Made by a program: the position numbers and the translations under genes. A stretch of DNA of 64,000 nucleotides. Source: Chrysoperla carnea. Lineage: Eukaryota; Arthropoda; Insecta; Neuroptera; Chrysopidae. The stretch is taken from NCBI RefSeq assembly GCF_905475395.1, contig NC_058340.1:70348181-70412180 (forward strand), given 5' to 3'. The notes under the pieces were generated by a model. The model did no database searches and was not told where the DNA came from. It saw only the letters and a program-made list of their open reading frames with translations. Below, piece by piece: positions 47,917 to 58,200 of this stretch (position 1 is the first letter of the stretch; the number at the start of each line of letters is the position of its first letter).

Positions 47917-49550
47917 GTAAGTGTTTTACAGTTCAATCGAAGTCTGACTTTTTAATTTAACCTTGAAGTGGCTGTAAAACGGGAATTGCCTGAATATGAT
48001 TGACCCGAAATTACCCCCAGTTATCAGAGAAATATGTATTAAGTATTAAAAAACATTGGAAAAAAAAAATTTTCTATTTAATAATTTTATGTGCAGTTTT
48101 TGAAATATTGCCAGAAAATAATGTGAGGAAAAATACTAAAATCCTGTTGAGTTGGCCAAAAATTCTTCCATTGACGGTAAATCTGAAATTCTCGCAAAAT
48201 ACTATCGCTGATATAAGCTCCTGAAGGCGTTTTATTATAGTCTAGTTTTTGGTTAAACTAGAATTCTTAGCAAAAATCAAAATAAAATACCAAAATAAGA
48301 AAAAAATATATAGACCATGGGACAAAAAGGATGCTTTGTAAAATGATTAATACATACTTGAAATTTCGTGAGTGGCTTTCTTTTGGCCAACTTTTTTCGC
48401 AAACTGCGCTCTCAAATGAGCACATGACGTCACATTTAAGCTATCGGTCTGGAAAAACATAGCAAGAAATTTGTCGGATACTATGACCACTTGATAATAA
48501 CATAAATCCACGGGTTGGCCTTGCTTATACAGGAGTCGAGTTAGCACCGGTCTGCGGGTGTTTAGTCCTTGCGTTCACTCTATATATACGCGTCCGTGGT
48601 GGGCGGCAGCATTCTAAATAAATACGTTGAAAAAACTACTTATTTTTTAATTAAAAGCAAATCGAATAATAGGTTAGGTTAGAGTGGCTGTCCTGGGGTG
48701 GGACACACTTAGACCATAGGGTCCGTTGTGATACCGTAAATGGGTTAGCCCATCCCCGGCCACTACTCCATGAACCATTTGGAGCTGTTTAAGAACAGCA
48801 GGAAGGCTTTGACGTCGACTGACTTTAGGTCGGAGAGGTCGTCAAAGAGAGGCTGGCCCATCTCCTCATGACAAGAGCTGGGCAGTGACAGAGAAGATGA
48901 GACATTGTCTCCTCGTCATCACCGTGACAGCTCCTGCAGTAGTCGTGATACACTGCCAGGCCTAAGCGTTCAGCATGCTTGCCGCCCAGCCAGTGTCCTG
49001 TGATAGCCGCAACAACTTTGCGAACAGAGGCCCTTGGAAGTGATATGAGAACTTCGGAACGCCTGCGATTGTACTCAGACCATATCTGTCATGTAGTACC
49101 ACAAGTACGTTCTTCCCTGCATCTAAGATGGGCCTTTTTCAGAATAATCTCTTTCAGGAGTAACTTGCAGTTCGCAAATGGAAATCGAATAATAATATAT
49201 TATAAATTTAGCTAAATATTTTTATTGTGGGTCCTGAAAGGGATATATTTTAACAAAATGCTCATCGTAATTTGAATAAAAAAACAAGAATGTTTAATTT
49301 ACAGATAGCAGCTTTAATCGCATTCGCCACATTACGTAAACACAAATTTGGTAAATTTTTCCCAATATTTATCATAATCATGGGTGTTGTACCACCATTA
49401 ACGTCTGGTGTTGTAAGCAGTGCAACAATAGCGTTTGTATATCGTGCTTCAAGTTTACCAATGTCACCATTGTATGCGTTACTGTGGGGACTTGGACAAA
49501 CAGCTCTTGCCGCTTGTATTGGTTTTACACGAATTTTAGCAACATTATAA
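47767..49550 (+). CDS. TMEM170: TMEM170 family small multipass membrane protein, 2 exons
   Basis: The exons are 47767-47916 (50 codons, ending ACG|GTAAGT) and 49305-49550 (81 codons plus TAA, after a TTTAATTTACAG acceptor). Phase is 0, giving 131 residues. The sequence tracks vertebrate TMEM170A closely: a FSDMWYKIFLTALFSSIF segment, then LIAFATLRKHKFGKF, IMGVVPPLTSGVVSSATIA, a VYRA motif, GLGQT and the terminal FTRILATL. Three hydrophobic membrane segments are evident. TMEM170A is known in vertebrates as an ER/nuclear-envelope protein that promotes ER sheets; the role here is inferred from that. The ATG at 47767 was chosen because a TAG closes the same frame upstream and the ATG start gives the usual family length. 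The intron holds a LINE fragment. Confidence 0.93.
48525..48600 (+). repeat. Interspersed repeat S, copy 3
   Basis: GGAGTCGAGTTAGCACCGGT, CTGCGGGTGTTTAGTCCTTG and CGTTCACTC match the copies at 656-800 and 42641-42741. It lies in the TMEM170 intron. Confidence 0.6.
48672..49181 (-). mobile_element. 5'-truncated non-LTR retrotransposon in the TMEM170 intron, with target-site duplication
   Basis: The minus-strand frame reads WSEYNRRRSEVLISLPRA, VVAAITGHWLGGKHAERLG and YCRSCHGDDEETMSHLLCHC, the Cys-His end of LINE ORF2. A TGA interrupts it just before WSEY. The 3' end is GCCACTCTAACCTAACC. The insertion is bounded by the 13-base direct repeat AAATCGAATAATA at 48659-48671 and 49182-49194. Its orientation is opposite to TMEM170. 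It is base-composition-rich in G+C compared with the surroundings. Confidence 0.87.
49305..49550 (+). CDS. TMEM170: TMEM170 coding exon 2
   Basis: Eighty-one codons and a TAA stop after an ACAG acceptor, in phase 0 with exon 1. It encodes the second and third membrane segments and the family's characteristic C-terminal RILATL. Confidence 0.95.
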   Translation: MAALIAFATLRKHKFGKFFPIFIIIMGVVPPLTSGVVSSATIAFVYRASSLPMSPLYALLWGLGQTALAACIGFTRILATL

Positions 49551-49579
49551 CGTCCCTCCCAAGAACCCGTCATTTTTTT

Positions 49580-49585
49580 AATAAA
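49580..49585 (+). promoter_or_regulatory. Candidate polyadenylation signal of TMEM170
   Basis: An AATAAA hexamer 30 bases after the TMEM170 stop codon, in the correct orientation. The resulting 3' UTR would be very short. AATAAA is common by chance in DNA this AT-rich, so position is the main support. Confidence 0.55.
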
Positions 49586-50724
49586 GTGATATTATATTAA
49601 TGCATGATGCGATCGATGATTGATGAATGACACAAGTTTTTTCTTTGTTTTTTAATTTTTAAGTGCGTTTTTTAAAGACATTTTTTCAAATAAACAAAAT
49701 GGTGGATATTTAAACGCAATTTTTATTTATATTTATATTCATTTGTTTATAAAAACAAAATACAAATTAAGTATTAGATCAATTTTTATCTGTGTTTTTT
49801 TAATTCGTTGAAAAATTTTGTATAAATGATTCGAAATGATCTATTTTTAGATACGTATGATAAATTATGTTTCATTTTGTTTTTCCCCAAGTGTTTCCCC
49901 TCGAAATTCACGGCCATTTTCTACACTTATTGCTAACTGAGAACTAAATCAATCTCAATTTAATTGATTCAGATAAAAATATCCTTAAAAAGACTAAAAG
50001 ATATTTTTCACGGTTTTTGGTAACAACTAAAATTTAGATAAAAACAATTATACAAAGCAAGAATATGAGTTCGAAGTTTTGTTTTTTTATCAATTAAAAA
50101 ATGGTTTAGACCTAAAAATGATAAAATTTAAGCTCAAAATTAATTGAAACCTCTCAATTAAAGAAGTTTTAAAAACGCAGTTTTTGTCTGTCAAATTCAA
50201 ACGACAATAACCTTTTTGTGAATATCAACGAATTCAATCTGAAACTAGCCGTTCAGTGGCGTCGCATGCGTTTTCTCTGTTACACATGTTAAAGGGAATG
50301 TGGCTAGTCGTTTGGATTTACAGTTTTTTCACATATTATCAATTTGGAATGAATTTTAGGAAGGTATCAATTCCGCGTTCAAGTCGCATTTCTAACGCCA
50401 TATTCTAATTATGTCCACAGGCTAGTAGTATACGATGTTGAAGTGTAGTCCTTCGATCTGAATGAAAAAATTGAAAATGACCACAAATTAATTAATTTTT
50501 ACGTTTCGATATATTTATTGATCAATAGACATTTGGGGAAAAGCAATTGTAATATAAAAATTTAAAAAAATTGAGATAATATTTCATACTTAATTTCAAC
50601 TTCTTGTATATTTTAGTTTATTTTTTATTAAATTTTGTTATAATAAAGTAAGTTGTTTTGTATAAAAAAATTTCCATTGTTTTATTCAATTTTTGTTTCT
50701 CTGCAGCATGTTTGCGTATTTATA

Positions 50725-51020
50725 AAGAACAACTTTCTAATTTAAAGCGTTCATCTAATGATTGTCAGTTATGAATCAGAGAGAGGTTTTAATTGGACCT
50801 CAAAACTTAAATCGATTGAATTCGGTGCCGGTATAAGATGTGTGCCTTTGAAACTAACATTTTTCGTTTGAATTTTCCTCGATTAAATTTATTTGTCAAA
50901 TTTCAAGCATATGTCAACTTAAAAAAGACACTCTGTATATAATATTAATAAAGATTTAGTTCGTAAAAGTTTTGTGAGAAACTAGCCGTTCTGTCGACTG
51001 ATCTTCTATCTCTGGTCCTA
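50725..51020 (+). repeat. Interspersed repeat shared with 19120-19310
   Basis: ACAACTTTCTAATTTAAAGC, GTTCAT, GCATATGTCAA, CACTCTGTATAT and a GGTCCTAGAC box occur in the same order as at 19120-19310. Diverged; no superfamily assigned. Confidence 0.55.
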
Positions 51021-51509
51021 GACCTTTTTACACTCACTTTTAAAAAAAGTTTAATTCAGGACTGTTCAATTAAAAATTACAATTTTATTTTTCTAATTCG
51101 CATTTCTACTTTATTCTTGTCTAATTTTGTTTCACATATTAATATTTTTTTCGATTTTACATATGAACACATATGACGGACATTTTTGTAACATCTTGAA
51201 CGCAACCGTGATTTCGCTAATTTAATATGTGACCAACATTAAATTAAATTTAATGTGGGTTGACTAGCGATGACCACGTAGCCACTCAATTTGTTAAATT
51301 TATTTTAAAAAATGAAAACAAAATGATAATTAAAAAAATAAGAATATATATTTTATTTTTTAAAAAAGCTATCGAGAAAAACGATTGTAACAATTTGTTT
51401 ATATTTAATTTTCTTATTGACTTAAAGGAAAATAATAGTAGGACACATGAACATTATAAAGTGGATACACTGGATAAAAACAACTAAATCATTTCCAGTT
51501 ACACCTGTT

Positions 51510-51845
51510 ACAAGTAAAATTTACAAAATTAAAAATAAAAAAAAAAACCTACAAATGCGGTCTTTTCCTTGTAGCTTTCTCCAAACTGAACCAACTAAGA
51601 AGAACATCGCCCCTTTTTTAGTTGTTTTGTGTGCGGAACCCTAAACTCGCACTCGAAACATAGCTAACAGCAGTCCCGTTACAAGAAAATACCATAAATG
51701 TTACAAGTTAAATTTACAAAATTTGAATAAAAAACCGACAAATTGCAGTTTTTTCCTTGTAGTTCCCTCCAAACTGAACGGATTTTGAAGAACATAGCCT
51801 CTTTTTAGTTGTTTCGTTTACGGAACCCTAAACTCGCACTTGAAT
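51510..51845 (+). repeat. Two-unit diverged direct repeat
   Basis: TTTTCCTTGTAG, CTCCAAACTGAAC, GAAGAACAT and CGGAACCCTAAACTCGCACT occur in each of two units about 190 bp apart. The family is shared with 12590-12745. Confidence 0.65.
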
Positions 51846-51946
51846 CTATCTTTTGTACCTGATAAAAATTGAGTGCATTTAACCAGTATGCCCACATAAA
51901 CACGAAATTCGGCAATAAAGTATCCTTACTATAAACGTGTTTAAAC

Positions 51947-52107
51947 TTAATTTAAAAATGAATTATTAAATATTTGCATATCTAATTTAATAACAATTTC
52001 ACCAGCTTCAGTCTCCTTTAATATTAACTGTTTAATAAGGGGTCCATTTGATGTTTTTGTATCGTTGTATATATCCCATAATTTTATTGATGCTTTACCT
52101 AAATAAT
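51947..52107 (-). CDS. Intersectin last exon: C2 end and stop
   Basis: 161 nt after a TTTAATTTTTAG acceptor. It encodes YLGKASIKLWDI, then LIKQLILKETEAGEIVIKLDMQ and a TAA stop at 51949-51947. This corresponds to the DFLGRTEI...LLLHEVPTGEIVVRLDLQ ending of intersectins. Confidence 0.92.
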
Positions 52108-55100
52108 CTAAAAATTAAAATTGATTAGTAAAATGTCAACGTACAATCCTAGGGCCAGATTTCCAAAAGGTAAAAAAAAAAAACCAAGCAAGATTGTAAT
52201 ACTTACAATCCGGCGTAAATATACTATTTTCGTAGACATAAAATTGCAATATATCCGATTTAATATCATGTACATGAAATTGCATGGGTGCGTTCCATTC
52301 AAATATCGTATTCGTTAATAAACATCCATTATTGATATCACTAATTTTTCCATTCGTATTATTTCGTAAAACTGCGTTAACACTTTCTGTTTTATGTTCT
52401 TGTTTATCCATTATCACTTTACAGAATACATTCTCACACACAATTTTACCTTAAAACCAAAAATTTTGTAAATTTTATAAGGGCAATTTATTTATATGCA
52501 AATTCTGATGTGGGTCCATAAATTTTAACTTACCAGTCTGTCGTTGAAAATGCATTCCATGCATTACATTTATTAATAAACGACCTTGATATCGAACAAC
52601 ATTATCTTCGTTAAAATCTATGAAGAAACGAATCAATATTAGTGATCTTTCGTTAGAAAATAGTGCCTCATTTAGATCATAGATTAAGGTATTTTCAGCA
52701 TGGCTAAAGCTATGGTAAAATTTTTTTTGGACAGAATAGTCTTTTATCCTAAAGAAAAATTGGTTTATATGTTATACTAGTATCGGATTTACATCAAAAA
52801 AAGTATTATTTAAAATAAAGTTACTTCGAAAACAATGTAGAGTGTCATGACGTCTTGAATGACATCACGACTTGACATAAAATCATTTTATTATAGTATA
52901 TTAAGTTTAGTCCCAAGTTTGTAACGCTTAAAAATATTGATACTACCAACAAAATTTTGGTATAGGTGTTCATAAAATCACCTAATTAGTTCATTTCCGG
53001 TTGTCTGTCCGTCTGTCTGTAAGCATGATAACTCAAAAACGAGAGGATATCAAGCTGAAAATTTTATAGCGTGACATATAAATTATATAGGACGTAAAAA
53101 ATGAGGTCGAGTTCGTAAATGAGCAACATAGGTCAATCTTCTAAACCATTAGAGAGGAAAAAAGTTTAAAAATAAAAAATGTTCCTTTATATATTTCTAA
53201 TTCCCAAAATTCCCTTTTTTATCAATTTGTGAACACAATGTAATCTGATCTAATGGGAAAGGAACCTCTCTTACAAAATTTCTATACTTATACCATTTAA
53301 ATTAGTTTTTGCTTGTATTGTAATTTTATTTTGTTCCGCATTTTGTTTCGCCTCCGTAATTTGTTTAATCCACAGCGTACAATCGTTCGTTGTTACAGCA
53401 AATAAGTGTAAAATTTTATTTGGTGTTTTTAATACTATTAAACGTTTTTTATCCATCATATTATTTAAATTTTCTGACGACATCTTTATGTCATTGTATA
53501 AAGTTATATCCTCGATTAAAAATGGCTAAAACATACAAAATAAAACAGTATTTTAGCCTATAAAGACTATGATTTCGTGATATACATAAATATTCGTTTT
53601 TAACCCTTCAGGTTGGTCGTCTTTCGTAATATAATCATCAATTCTTGTGATGAGAAAAACTCTCACAGCTGTTAATAAATATTTTTTTGCTTAACTTATG
53701 TTGTAAAGCGTAAAATATGAAGGTGAACAAATTTTCAAGTAATCATTCTATTTGATATTTTGAAAAAAAATAACGTTTATAAAATAAGCATGAAGTTCCG
53801 AAGGATTAAAGAACGTAGGCGAAAACGACAAAAAAAAATTCTAAAACAAATACACTTCCCTATACCATAATTTACTTACTTGCTTATAAATTTTTAACTC
53901 AATGTCAGAATCTCTATAAAATGATAGGCGTTCATTATTAATAGGCCTACTAGGTAATGTTAGAAGTAGAAAATCATTAAATAAAAAGGCCAGTAATTCT
54001 TTACCACTTTTAACCTAAATCAGAAACAAAATTTTTATTAATAAAAGGTTTTCTATTAACAAAGTGTTTCGGATTGTTAATTCTTAATGATTGTCTTACC
54101 TTAATTAAGACACCATAATGTATAAATTGTCTAGGTCCTAACGATTTCGTTTCCGAGTTAAAAACAATATGTAATGATTCACTTTGTAAAACATGTTTTT
54201 GTAACCATTTTAAACGTGTTGTATTCTCACTACGTCGAACGCTTTCATTCACTTCTTGGCAGAATTTCTCCATTTGTACTAAGGCTTTTTTTAATTTATA
54301 ATAATCTATAAAATCGAAAATTATTAGACCAATTATTACTATTAGAAGACTCTACCATTTTAATCAGTTATCAACTCTAATAATAACATACCTGGATGAT
54401 TTTCGTCTGTATGTTTTAAAATTTTTGATATAAATAAGGGATATTTTGTAATTCGTTGCATTGGTTTAATTAGGAACGATGATAATGGCATGCCTTTTGT
54501 TTTCGGATTATTTTGGCATTTTTTTACTTCGTTTCGAAATGGTATCGATGTCTCTAGTAAATGTTGTAGTAACGAAGCGGCCGATAATTGTTTACTACAA
54601 AATTTTGTGTATGGCGTCATACGATTTACCTGCCAAAAGAAAAAAAAAACAATTTCATATCGTATGAACAGAATATGTAGCTTAAAGTTATTCTTTGTTG
54701 GAAGAGCTTTTTATGAAAATTGTACAACAAATGGCAAAGTTACAAAGGTTTTAATATTTTTTAAATTTGATTTTGGTGACACAGACGGGCAAGACGAAAT
54801 TATAAGGTTTCCTTTTTTCATCTTTGATTACGGTACGCTAAAATGGTTCATCTTGTACATTTTCGGGAAAAATCTGACTAAACAAAATCATGCATATGTT
54901 GCAGCCAAATATCTTAATTAGTCATTCATTTTTAACGGCTAATTAAGCTAGTTGGCTGCGACACTTACACGTCCTATTTCATGTTATTTATACTTACATG
55001 AGCTGAAATAACGTCACCGATAATATAACAATTACTTTCACAATTCATTAAATCTTGATAAAATAATTGATCACAATATAAAATGTCACGCCAATTAATA

Positions 55101-55260
55101 AATATTTTTGATATTAAATTCACATTGATACATTGACTCTGTTCGATTGGATTCTCAAATACCTCGATTACCAATAATAAATCATCTAAATACTGTTTTT
55201 GTGAATTGATTAATTCGTATATATTCTCCAAACGTTTTTTATCTTCTAAATTGTTCGAAG
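51947..55260 (-). CDS. Dap160: Intersectin long form, C-terminal part (DH-PH-C2), 8 exons; 5' part missing
   Basis: Endocytic scaffold with a Cdc42-type guanine-nucleotide exchange module. The exons, in transcript order, are 55260-54998, 54629-54392, 54305-54100, 54014-53880, 53525-53294, 52617-52534, 52449-52207 and 52107-51947. All phases agree and they encode 519 complete codons. The DH domain has YELINSQKQYLDDLLLV, a FINWRDIL segment, KGMPLSSFLIKPMQRITKYPL, ENHPD and CQEVNESVR. The PH part has SLGPRQFIHYG and LLAFLFNDFLLLTL. The C2 part has GRLLINVMHGM, ENVFCKV and FTPDYYLGKASIKLWDI, ending at TAA 51949-51947. The order matches intersectin-1/2 long forms. The EH and SH3 exons must lie upstream: the first exon here opens with two bases of a split codon, so it is internal. 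The symbol is that of the fly orthologue, which lacks this module. One donor (53294) is a choice between close alternatives. Confidence 0.93.
52207..52449 (-). CDS. Intersectin exon: C2 domain middle
   Basis: 243 nt between a TTTTAAG acceptor (AAG is less favoured but usable) and a GATT|GTAAGT donor. It encodes KIVCENVFCKV, EWNAPMQFHV, LQFYVYEN and FTPD, matching the C2 strands around the NPYCEV and FERDQFSPD motifs of intersectins. About 25 residues between the first strands (MDKQEHKTESVNAVLRNN...) are extra compared with vertebrate C2 domains. Confidence 0.9.
52534..52617 (-). CDS. Intersectin exon: first C2 strands
   Basis: A small 84 nt exon between a TTCATAG acceptor and a ACTG|GTAAGT donor, encoding FNEDNVVRYQGRLLINVMHG and a few further residues. 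It aligns with the GRLMVNIVEGIEL start of the intersectin C2 domain. It is too short to be noticed as an open frame; phase and homology identify it. Confidence 0.9.
52825..52885 (-). repeat. Short interspersed repeat shared with CAS intron 1
   Basis: In inverse orientation, GTCGTGATGTCATTCAAGAC is followed by GTCATGACACTCTACATTG, as at 23120-23175. It lies in an intersectin intron directly beside an R fragment. Confidence 0.6.
52896..53190 (-). repeat. R repeat fragment in an intersectin intron
   Basis: It carries TTTAGTCCCAAGTTTGTAAC, ACAAAATTTTGGTATAGGTG, CACCTAATTAG, GTCTGTCCGTCTGTCTG and GAGTTCGTAAATGAGCAACA: about the distal half of R, inverted. It lies between the exons ending at 53294 and starting at 52617, in the gene's own orientation. 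Confidence 0.78.
53294..53525 (-). CDS. Intersectin exon: end of PH domain
   Basis: 232 nt after a ATGTTTTAG acceptor, starting PFLIEDITLYNDIK. It contains the PH C-terminal helix TLWIKQITEAKQNAEQ. The downstream donor is placed at G|GTATAA (53294), which keeps phase with the next exon. A donor six bases later (A|GTATAG) also keeps phase and is the alternative. Confidence 0.85.
53880..54014 (-). CDS. Intersectin exon: PH domain core
   Basis: Forty-five codons between a TGATTTAG acceptor and a CAA|GTAAGT donor, phase 0. The residues VKSGKELLAFLFNDFLLLTL match the KELYGFLFNDFLLLT strand pair of intersectin PH domains. Confidence 0.94.
54100..54305 (-). CDS. Intersectin exon: end of DH, start of PH
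   Basis: 206 nt between a TTTTATAG acceptor and an AAG|GTAAGA donor. It reads DYYKLKKALVQMEKFCQEVN and onward. It includes VNESVRRSENTTRLKWLQ and LGPRQFIHYGVLIK, which correspond to the DH-PH hinge and first PH strand of intersectins. Confidence 0.95.
54392..54629 (-). CDS. Intersectin exon: DH core with conserved region 3
   Basis: 238 nt between a TTTTGGCAG acceptor and a CCAG|GTATGT donor, reading VNRMTPYTKFCSKQLSAASL and onward. It carries GMPLSSFLIKPMQRITKYPL, the most diagnostic DH-domain helix, and ends in ENHP plus one base of an Asp codon. Confidence 0.95.
54998..55260 (-). CDS. Intersectin exon: start of the DH (RhoGEF) domain
   Basis: 263 nt between a TTGTACAG acceptor and a CAT|GTAAGT donor. 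It starts with two bases of a split codon, then SNNLEDKKRLENIYELINSQ. It contains the first conserved DH helix (ELINSQKQYLDDLLLVIEVF) and GDVISAH at its end, as in intersectins. Confidence 0.92.
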
Positions 55261-58200
55261 CTGTACAACAAAAATTTATTTAAATTATAAGATACTAGAT
55301 AACGGTCCAAACAACATAAGTCTGGTTTAAGTTTTGGTAAGTTATGAGAGAGAGAAAGAGGTACGGAAAATAAGAGAATGCAAAAATATGGATTAGGTGA
55401 GTATGAAATCATTTGTGGCGTTATATAAATTAAAGATGAGTTGAGGAAATAACGATGGTTTAAAAATTCAAATCAATCGGTGTATAAGGTAATTGTAGCC
55501 CAAAAAGCAACCCAGAGAACTAGGTCCAGTCTGTTGTCAGAACATGATGTCCCCCATCAAACTCTGCAACTTTTGTTTAAGTTATTTTTTGATTGGTTAA
55601 TTACAAAAAAGAACAATTAACCATAATAGATTAAAATGGCCCACCTTGTATATGATCCGATAGCTTCTTATTTCTAGTTTTTGAATCAATATCTCAAACA
55701 CTTTTATCATTACTTAATATTTTATGCACAGAGCAGAAACGCTGGGAAAATTTATTTATTAATTTGATACGAATTTTAAAAGCGTGCACGAGGTGCATAA
55801 GACAAGAAATTGAGTATGTGCAATCGAAAGCTTGTTTATTTCTCTTTAAAATACAATTATATTAATCTTTATGCGAGCTTCAAAGGCCAAGTTATTCGCC
55901 GGCAATAACCTTTAATATTTTAGGTTTCAGGGGGTTCCCAATAATCTGGTAAGTCTAATAAGTTTAAAGAAATATAAGGAAATAAAATTGCCGTTTTTTT
56001 TTGTAATATAACATAACTTATTGGTTTATTTTTCATTTTTTATTTTGAACATTGAAAACAATTTATTATTTTTTTTATTGAAATGAAACACTAATTTATA
56101 ATTTTAAATGGGTATTTTTTTAATAATTAATTAAGCATTTTTATTTAATTAATATTACAGATAGAATTGAGAAATTGCAACAAATTAATTTTTTTATTTA
56201 TTTATATAATTTTACATATTTTTGAAAGCATAGTTGTTTTTTTCTATTTTACGTATATTGTCGTAAAAATTCGAATTATTGATGAAATATTTTTGGTTTC
56301 AAAAATTAAATTTAGGTGTAAAGATAATAATTGATTTAAAAAAAATAAATAAATAGATAGGAAAATGGAAAATTTAAAATGCTGTGAGCACCATTTACAA
56401 GTTTTTCCCTAGGTAATAGTATTTGAAATATATTTCAGAATAGCTGGAAATGTAAGAGGTTATTGTAACAACAACCCTTCAATTTTCCACAAATTTGAAA
56501 AATTTGAAAAATGACTTGAGTTTGCATCGCAAAAACAGACACGCGCACCGAATAACCGTTGGAAAATCAACGAGTATTGTTTTAAAACATGCAACCGCAT
56601 TTTAAAATTTCCGTATTTATGAAAATATTGATTAAAATAAAGAGCACATGTTTATAAAAATTAAAATAAGTTTTTTTCCAAAAGTGATTTCCAGGATGCT
56701 GTGAGAAAATTAAAAATTATTTCGAAACATCTTACAAGTTAACGAATTAACAAATATGTTCGACAATTCAGTTCCTTTTCTGACTAAATTCTAAACATCT
56801 TGCAAGTTGATCTATTAAAATAAATTCAATAAGATTTCAGAATTTGTCGTAGTTAGTTCACATTTTCTTCGAATACGTTCGGCAACTTCTTTTAACTAAA
56901 TTTACAATCAAATATGAGAGTCCTTGAAATAGCGGAAGACAACCTTAGATTTCAGAGGATTTTCAATCGAGCTTAACATTTGACTTTCAGATCTGTCTTA
57001 AGTCCGTTGCTTCGATTTTGGAAAATAATTAAAACATAAGATAATGCTTGATTAGCGTAAGTGTGATGGAAAAATTGGAACAACCCGAAATCACTTGTGC
57101 AAAAAACTATTTTTCTAGACTTATTTGATTCCCTTTGGATATGACTTGTGTTGATACCTTAAAATAATAGCTACATTACGATTTATTTTTTTTAAATCGT
57201 GCTTAATCATGACATACTTTTAAAAAGTTTTCTAGATATTCTCGATTATTCGTAATTCAATAATTTTAAACTTGATAATACTTCAAGGGTATTTAAAAAA
57301 AAAAAAAAAAACCTAATCAAGTCGGACAAACCTAATATGTTAGGCCTAAAAATGCATTTTTTTTCTAGAGAGCTTTCTAAAATTAAAAATCTTTTAAGAA
57401 GTTTAAATCCACATTAGAAATGTTTTTTCAAATAAAATCGATGAATAGATTTTCATTTACATAAATGGTAACTATTCATAAAATTACCTTAAAATTTTTT
57501 CAATTTTCATGCAATTTTCTTTTAAGATATGGATAATGGGTATTATAAATAATATCATAATCGTTGACATAGTTGACATCATGAAATTCGATGTAGATCA
57601 CAGCCTTCAACTTTCAAAACTACCAAGTTCATCTTAGAAAATAAAGAAGCTATGATGATTTCGAAAGAGGAAAACACATTACACGTTGTGTCGACGAATA
57701 TTTGTGATTTATACCGATGTTCAAATTTGTAATACACGATTCGCGCGAATAGGGTTGTTCATATAAAATTCTAACTAACAATATGACCAGAATTTATTCT
57801 AAAATTGACCAGAATGGCGCTTGTGTAGCAAAAGGTGTTTGATGTGAACTTCTCTATCCTTCTCTAATAACTTGTTTAGATCTTTATCATACTTGTATTA
57901 CTTTCTTTTAAAACTTACACTTTTGCTATAGCAGCGCCACCAATTTTCTGCTTTTCGGTAGACACTTTTTATATAAAAAGATGATTCTCCTCATCTTTAC
58001 CCTCTATACTGAATGTCTTCGAGAGATTACGGAATCATTAGGCTGATTTCGATAATCTTTGGTAAATACAACGTGTATTGTATATGACTCTCTTGAAAAC
58101 ATTAAAACTATTTGACCAAATCAGTGATCATGATGTAAACTAAATCATTTTGTATATTAATCAAACTAAAATAATATCTATAGGGTGTCCGATAAGAACC

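Larger units (their letters stand above)
49551..51946. other. Convergent intergenic region between TMEM170 and intersectin
   Basis: Both flanking genes end here. It contains a repeat copy at about 50725-51020 that is related to 19120-19310. A two-unit direct repeat lies at about 51510-51845. The rest is AT-rich without a recognisable gene. Confidence 0.65.

Noticed and set aside
48660-48690. Telomere-like TTAGG repeats (AGGTTAGGTTAG)
   Set aside because: Only two to three units. The same word sits at the 3' end of LINE copies here and at 34507, so it belongs to the LINE tail.
49262-49573. 103-codon minus-strand open frame
   Set aside because: It is the antisense shadow of TMEM170 exon 2.
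54490-54921. 143-codon plus-strand open frame
   Set aside because: It runs antisense to the intersectin DH exon at 54392-54629 and into an intron; the conserved minus-strand protein explains the openness of the first part.
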